Shown here: positions 20,318-22,586 of the stretch, in pieces
Layout of the letters: each line of letters begins with the position of its first letter
Position numbering within the stretch: position 1 is the stretch's first letter
NCBI GenBank assembly: GCA_008501735.1
Contig: QQUF01000014.1
Location: 1-22,586, forward strand
Source of the DNA: Calditrichota bacterium
Lineage (GTDB): Bacteria > CLD3
Direction: 5' to 3'
DNA: 22,586 bases
Notes under the pieces: generated by a model
What the model was told of the DNA's origin: nothing
Databases searched by the model: none
The model's input: the letters and a program-made list of their open reading frames with translations, nothing else
Made by a program: the position numbers and the translations under genes

Positions 20318-22586
20318 ATGAATCACAATAAGATTCTTTCCCTTGTAAAAAAAGGCACTTCCCTTGCACTTTTTTTATTTAGCGGAATTCTTTTTGCAGG
20401 AGAAACCGAATACGTCCAAGGTGACTTGTTAGTGCAATTTCATAAAAACACTGACGTAGAAACCTTTACAAAAAACTTTGGTGACATCGGACTTCGCACC
20501 GAAAAACTTCTTACACGCCGAATGAATATTTGGCTTGTAAAATTCGACCCGTCACAAGTTTCTGACGAGGATGCACTTTTGCTAATGAAATCTCACCCGC
20601 TCGTTCAAGAAGCTCAATTTAACCACTTGGTTCAAGAAAGAGCAACAACTCCAAACGACGCAAGTTTTAGCAATCAATGGGGAATGAACAACACTGGACA
20701 AAGTGGTGGAACTGCTGACGCTGATATTGATGCTCCTGAAGCTTGGGACATTACAACTGGTGGAATGACAGTTACAGGTGAACAAATTGTTGTCGCAATT
20801 GTTGACGGTGGTTTTGACATTGGACACCCTGACATTGATTACTTCAAAAATACAAATGAAGTGCCTGGAAATGGAATCGACGACGATAACAATGGTTATG
20901 TTGACGATTACGATGGTTGGGACGCGTATTCAAGTGACGGAACAATTCCTAATGGAAACCACGGAACTCACGTAGCCGGAATTGCTGCTGCTATCGGAGA
21001 CAACAACATCGGAGTTGCTGGAGTTAGTTGGGGAGCGAAAGTAATGCCAATTGCAGGTTCGTCGGGAAACGAGTCAGTTGTTCTTGAGGCTTACGGTTAT
21101 GCTCTTGAAATGCGTAAAAAATATGACGAAACAAATGGTGTTGAAGGTGCTTTTGTAGTCTCGACTAATGCTTCTTTTGGGATTGATTTTGGAGACCCTG
21201 CGAACTCACCGCTTTGGTGTGCTTTTTATGACTCACTTGGAGCAGCAGGAATCCTTAATGCTGGTGCAACAGCAAACATAAATATTGACATTGACGTTGA
21301 CGGAGATGTTCCAACAGCTTGTCCAAGCGATTTTATGATTGCCGTTACTAACACAAGAGATAATGACACAAAAAATAATGGTGCTGCTTACGGGCTTACA
21401 ACTATTGATTTAGGAGCTCCTGGAACTGCTGTTTACTCAACAACTCAAGGGAGCAGTTACGGAAACTTAACAGGAACTTCGATGGCAACTCCTCACGTTT
21501 GTGGAGCAATTGCTTTCCTTTATGCTGGAGCTTCTGCTACTGCAATAGCCGAATATAAAGCAAATCCTAACCAAGTTGCTCTTGACTTTAGACAAATGCT
21601 TTTTGACGGAACTGACCCAATCAATGCTTTAAATGGAATCACTGTTACAGGTGGAAGATTGAACATTTTTAATAGTATTCAACTTGTTCAAAATTATTTC
21701 CCATTTGACCCACTTGACCCTGCAACACCAACAAATACTGTTGCTTTTTCTGATTTCCAAACACCGAATTCAGTTACTTTGACTTGGGACGATCCTGACA
21801 CACTTTCTGGAGGTGACCCAATCACTACTCCTTTTTCAGTTCGAGTTTTTAGAGATGGAAATATGTTAATGGAAGTAGCTGAAGGAACTGAGACATTCAC
21901 TGAAGCAAATTTGACCGATGGAGATTGGTACGAGTACACTTTGATTACAAGATTGCTTTCAAACGATAGTTTGAGTATGGAATCAGAATCTTTCGGAGCT
22001 TTTGCTGGAGGTTCGAGAACTCCTGCGGCTCCGACAAACGTTCAGTGTTCTTTCACAAACACAGACATTACAATTTCTTGGGACGACCCAACAACTCAAG
22101 ACGACGGAACCTCACTTGACGATTTGCAAGATATTGAAATTTTTAGAGACGGAACTTCTGTCGCAATCATTCAACCTGGAACTCAAACTTTTATTGACGT
22201 TCCTCCAACATCAGGTGTTTTTTACGATTACACTCTTCGTGCTTTGGACAACGAAACCCCTCAAAACGCAAGTATAAACTCAGATACTATCAAGTGTTTT
22301 ATGGGAGATTTAGTAAGTCTTAATGGAAATATTATTGACGAAGTTACTTTGGCAGGAATTACTGGTGAAGTTGAACTCGGAATGACTTTGCTTGGTGAAG
22401 AAATTATTAGTTCAGCAACCACAGACGCCAACGGTAACTTCTCTTTTGCACAAATCCCTGTTTTACAAGGTGGAGTTTTGGTTTACGATTACGTAAAAGT
22501 AACTCCTGACGACTTTAATTACGCAACAACTGTTTTTCCTGACACTTCTTTAAACTCAGGTGGAAATCCTGTTTCGGTTACTTACT
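20318..22586 (+). CDS. Secreted subtilisin-family (S8) serine protease with FN3 domains (runs off window end)
   Basis: The first 756 residues of a large exported protease; the frame is still open at the right edge. GGAGG lies 9 bases before the ATG. A signal peptide ends near residue 28 (LFLFSGILFAGETE). A pro-domain of about 80 residues (EYVQGDLLVQFHKNTDVE onward) precedes the catalytic domain. The triad is D163 (AIVDGGFDIGHPD), H215 (GNHGTHVAGI) and S388 (GTSMATPHVCGA), with oxyanion N284 (STNASFG). Two fibronectin type III-like domains follow (SVTLTWDDPDTLSGGDP and DITISWDDPTTQDDG mark their strands), then the start of a carboxypeptidase-regulatory-like beta domain (LVSLNGNIIDEVTLAG, TTDANGNFSFAQIP). 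By analogy with the propeller protein at 5137, a T9SS tail may lie beyond the window. It should degrade extracellular protein. Confidence 0.94.
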   Translation, partial: MNHNKILSLVKKGTSLALFLFSGILFAGETEYVQGDLLVQFHKNTDVETFTKNFGDIGLRTEKLLTRRMNIWLVKFDPSQVSDEDALLLMKSHPLVQEAQFNHLVQERATTPNDASFSNQWGMNNTGQSGGTADADIDAPEAWDITTGGMTVTGEQIVVAIVDGGFDIGHPDIDYFKNTNEVPGNGIDDDNNGYVDDYDGWDAYSSDGTIPNGNHGTHVAGIAAAIGDNNIGVAGVSWGAKVMPIAGSSGNESVVLEAYGYALEMRKKYDETNGVEGAFVVSTNASFGIDFGDPANSPLWCAFYDSLGAAGILNAGATANINIDIDVDGDVPTACPSDFMIAVTNTRDNDTKNNGAAYGLTTIDLGAPGTAVYSTTQGSSYGNLTGTSMATPHVCGAIAFLYAGASATAIAEYKANPNQVALDFRQMLFDGTDPINALNGITVTGGRLNIFNSIQLVQNYFPFDPLDPATPTNTVAFSDFQTPNSVTLTWDDPDTLSGGDPITTPFSVRVFRDGNMLMEVAEGTETFTEANLTDGDWYEYTLITRLLSNDSLSMESESFGAFAGGSRTPAAPTNVQCSFTNTDITISWDDPTTQDDGTSLDDLQDIEIFRDGTSVAIIQPGTQTFIDVPPTSGVFYDYTLRALDNETPQNASINSDTIKCFMGDLVSLNGNIIDEVTLAGITGEVELGMTLLGEEIISSATTDANGNFSFAQIPVLQGGVLVYDYVKVTPDDFNYATTVFPDTSLNSGGNPVSVTY

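Noticed and set aside
22008-22025. GGTTCGA stretch resembling a tRNA T-loop
   Set aside because: It lies inside the continuous subtilase coding frame, and no acceptor stem or anticodon arm can be found around it.

Overview
The window is AT-rich and densely coded, on both strands, with short intergenic gaps and no stretch above 300 bases without a gene. I infer a member of the FCB superphylum outside Bacteroidetes proper, such as Ignavibacteria, Kapabacteria or relatives. The main clue is a secreted protein ending in a type IX secretion (T9SS) sorting domain with the QNYPNPFNPTT signature. Several good Shine-Dalgarno sites (AGGAGG before rubrerythrin, GGAGG before the subtilase) fit less well with classical Bacteroidetes, which mostly lack them. 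I see no rRNA, tRNA, CRISPR array, insertion sequence or phage gene.

Bases 1-4986 are a redox and stress block. A heavy-metal P-type ATPase (cut by the window start, TTG start) runs leftward, divergent from a PerR-type Fur regulator. Rightward follow a 2-Cys peroxiredoxin, a Rid-family protein lacking the usual catalytic Arg, a rubredoxin-less rubrerythrin, a two-ferredoxin/CCG-domain Fe-S oxidoreductase, a DUF3501 protein and a DUF1330 protein. Hairpin terminators split this into several transcription units. The likely common job is peroxide defence, with the Fe-S oxidoreductase and DUF3501 protein as candidate electron supply or accessory parts for rubrerythrin.

Bases 5137-9258 hold the secreted six-repeat beta-propeller protein with its T9SS tail, a VOC-fold protein, and a 798-residue protein that appears to fuse a peptidase-S51/cyanophycinase-like domain to an enterochelin-esterase-like hydrolase. 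Bases 9288-11288 (minus) hold an M61 metallopeptidase and a small zinc-ribbon membrane protein. Bases 11342-13614 hold a LEA14-like lipoprotein translationally coupled to uvrC. A minus-strand VOC protein overlaps the 3' end of uvrC.

At 14107-15081 lies an apparently acquired gene: a PUA/EVE-like N-terminal domain followed by an Mrr-type nuclease domain, with codon use clearly different from a sampled neighbour. It is the best candidate here for a defence function (modified-DNA restriction). SRPBCC and Nudix genes coupled by an ATGA overlap follow.

From 16045 to the end are a leucine-rich-repeat lipoprotein, a YgiQ radical SAM protein, an ABM monooxygenase, methionine aminopeptidase, and a large secreted subtilisin-family protease that runs off the right edge.
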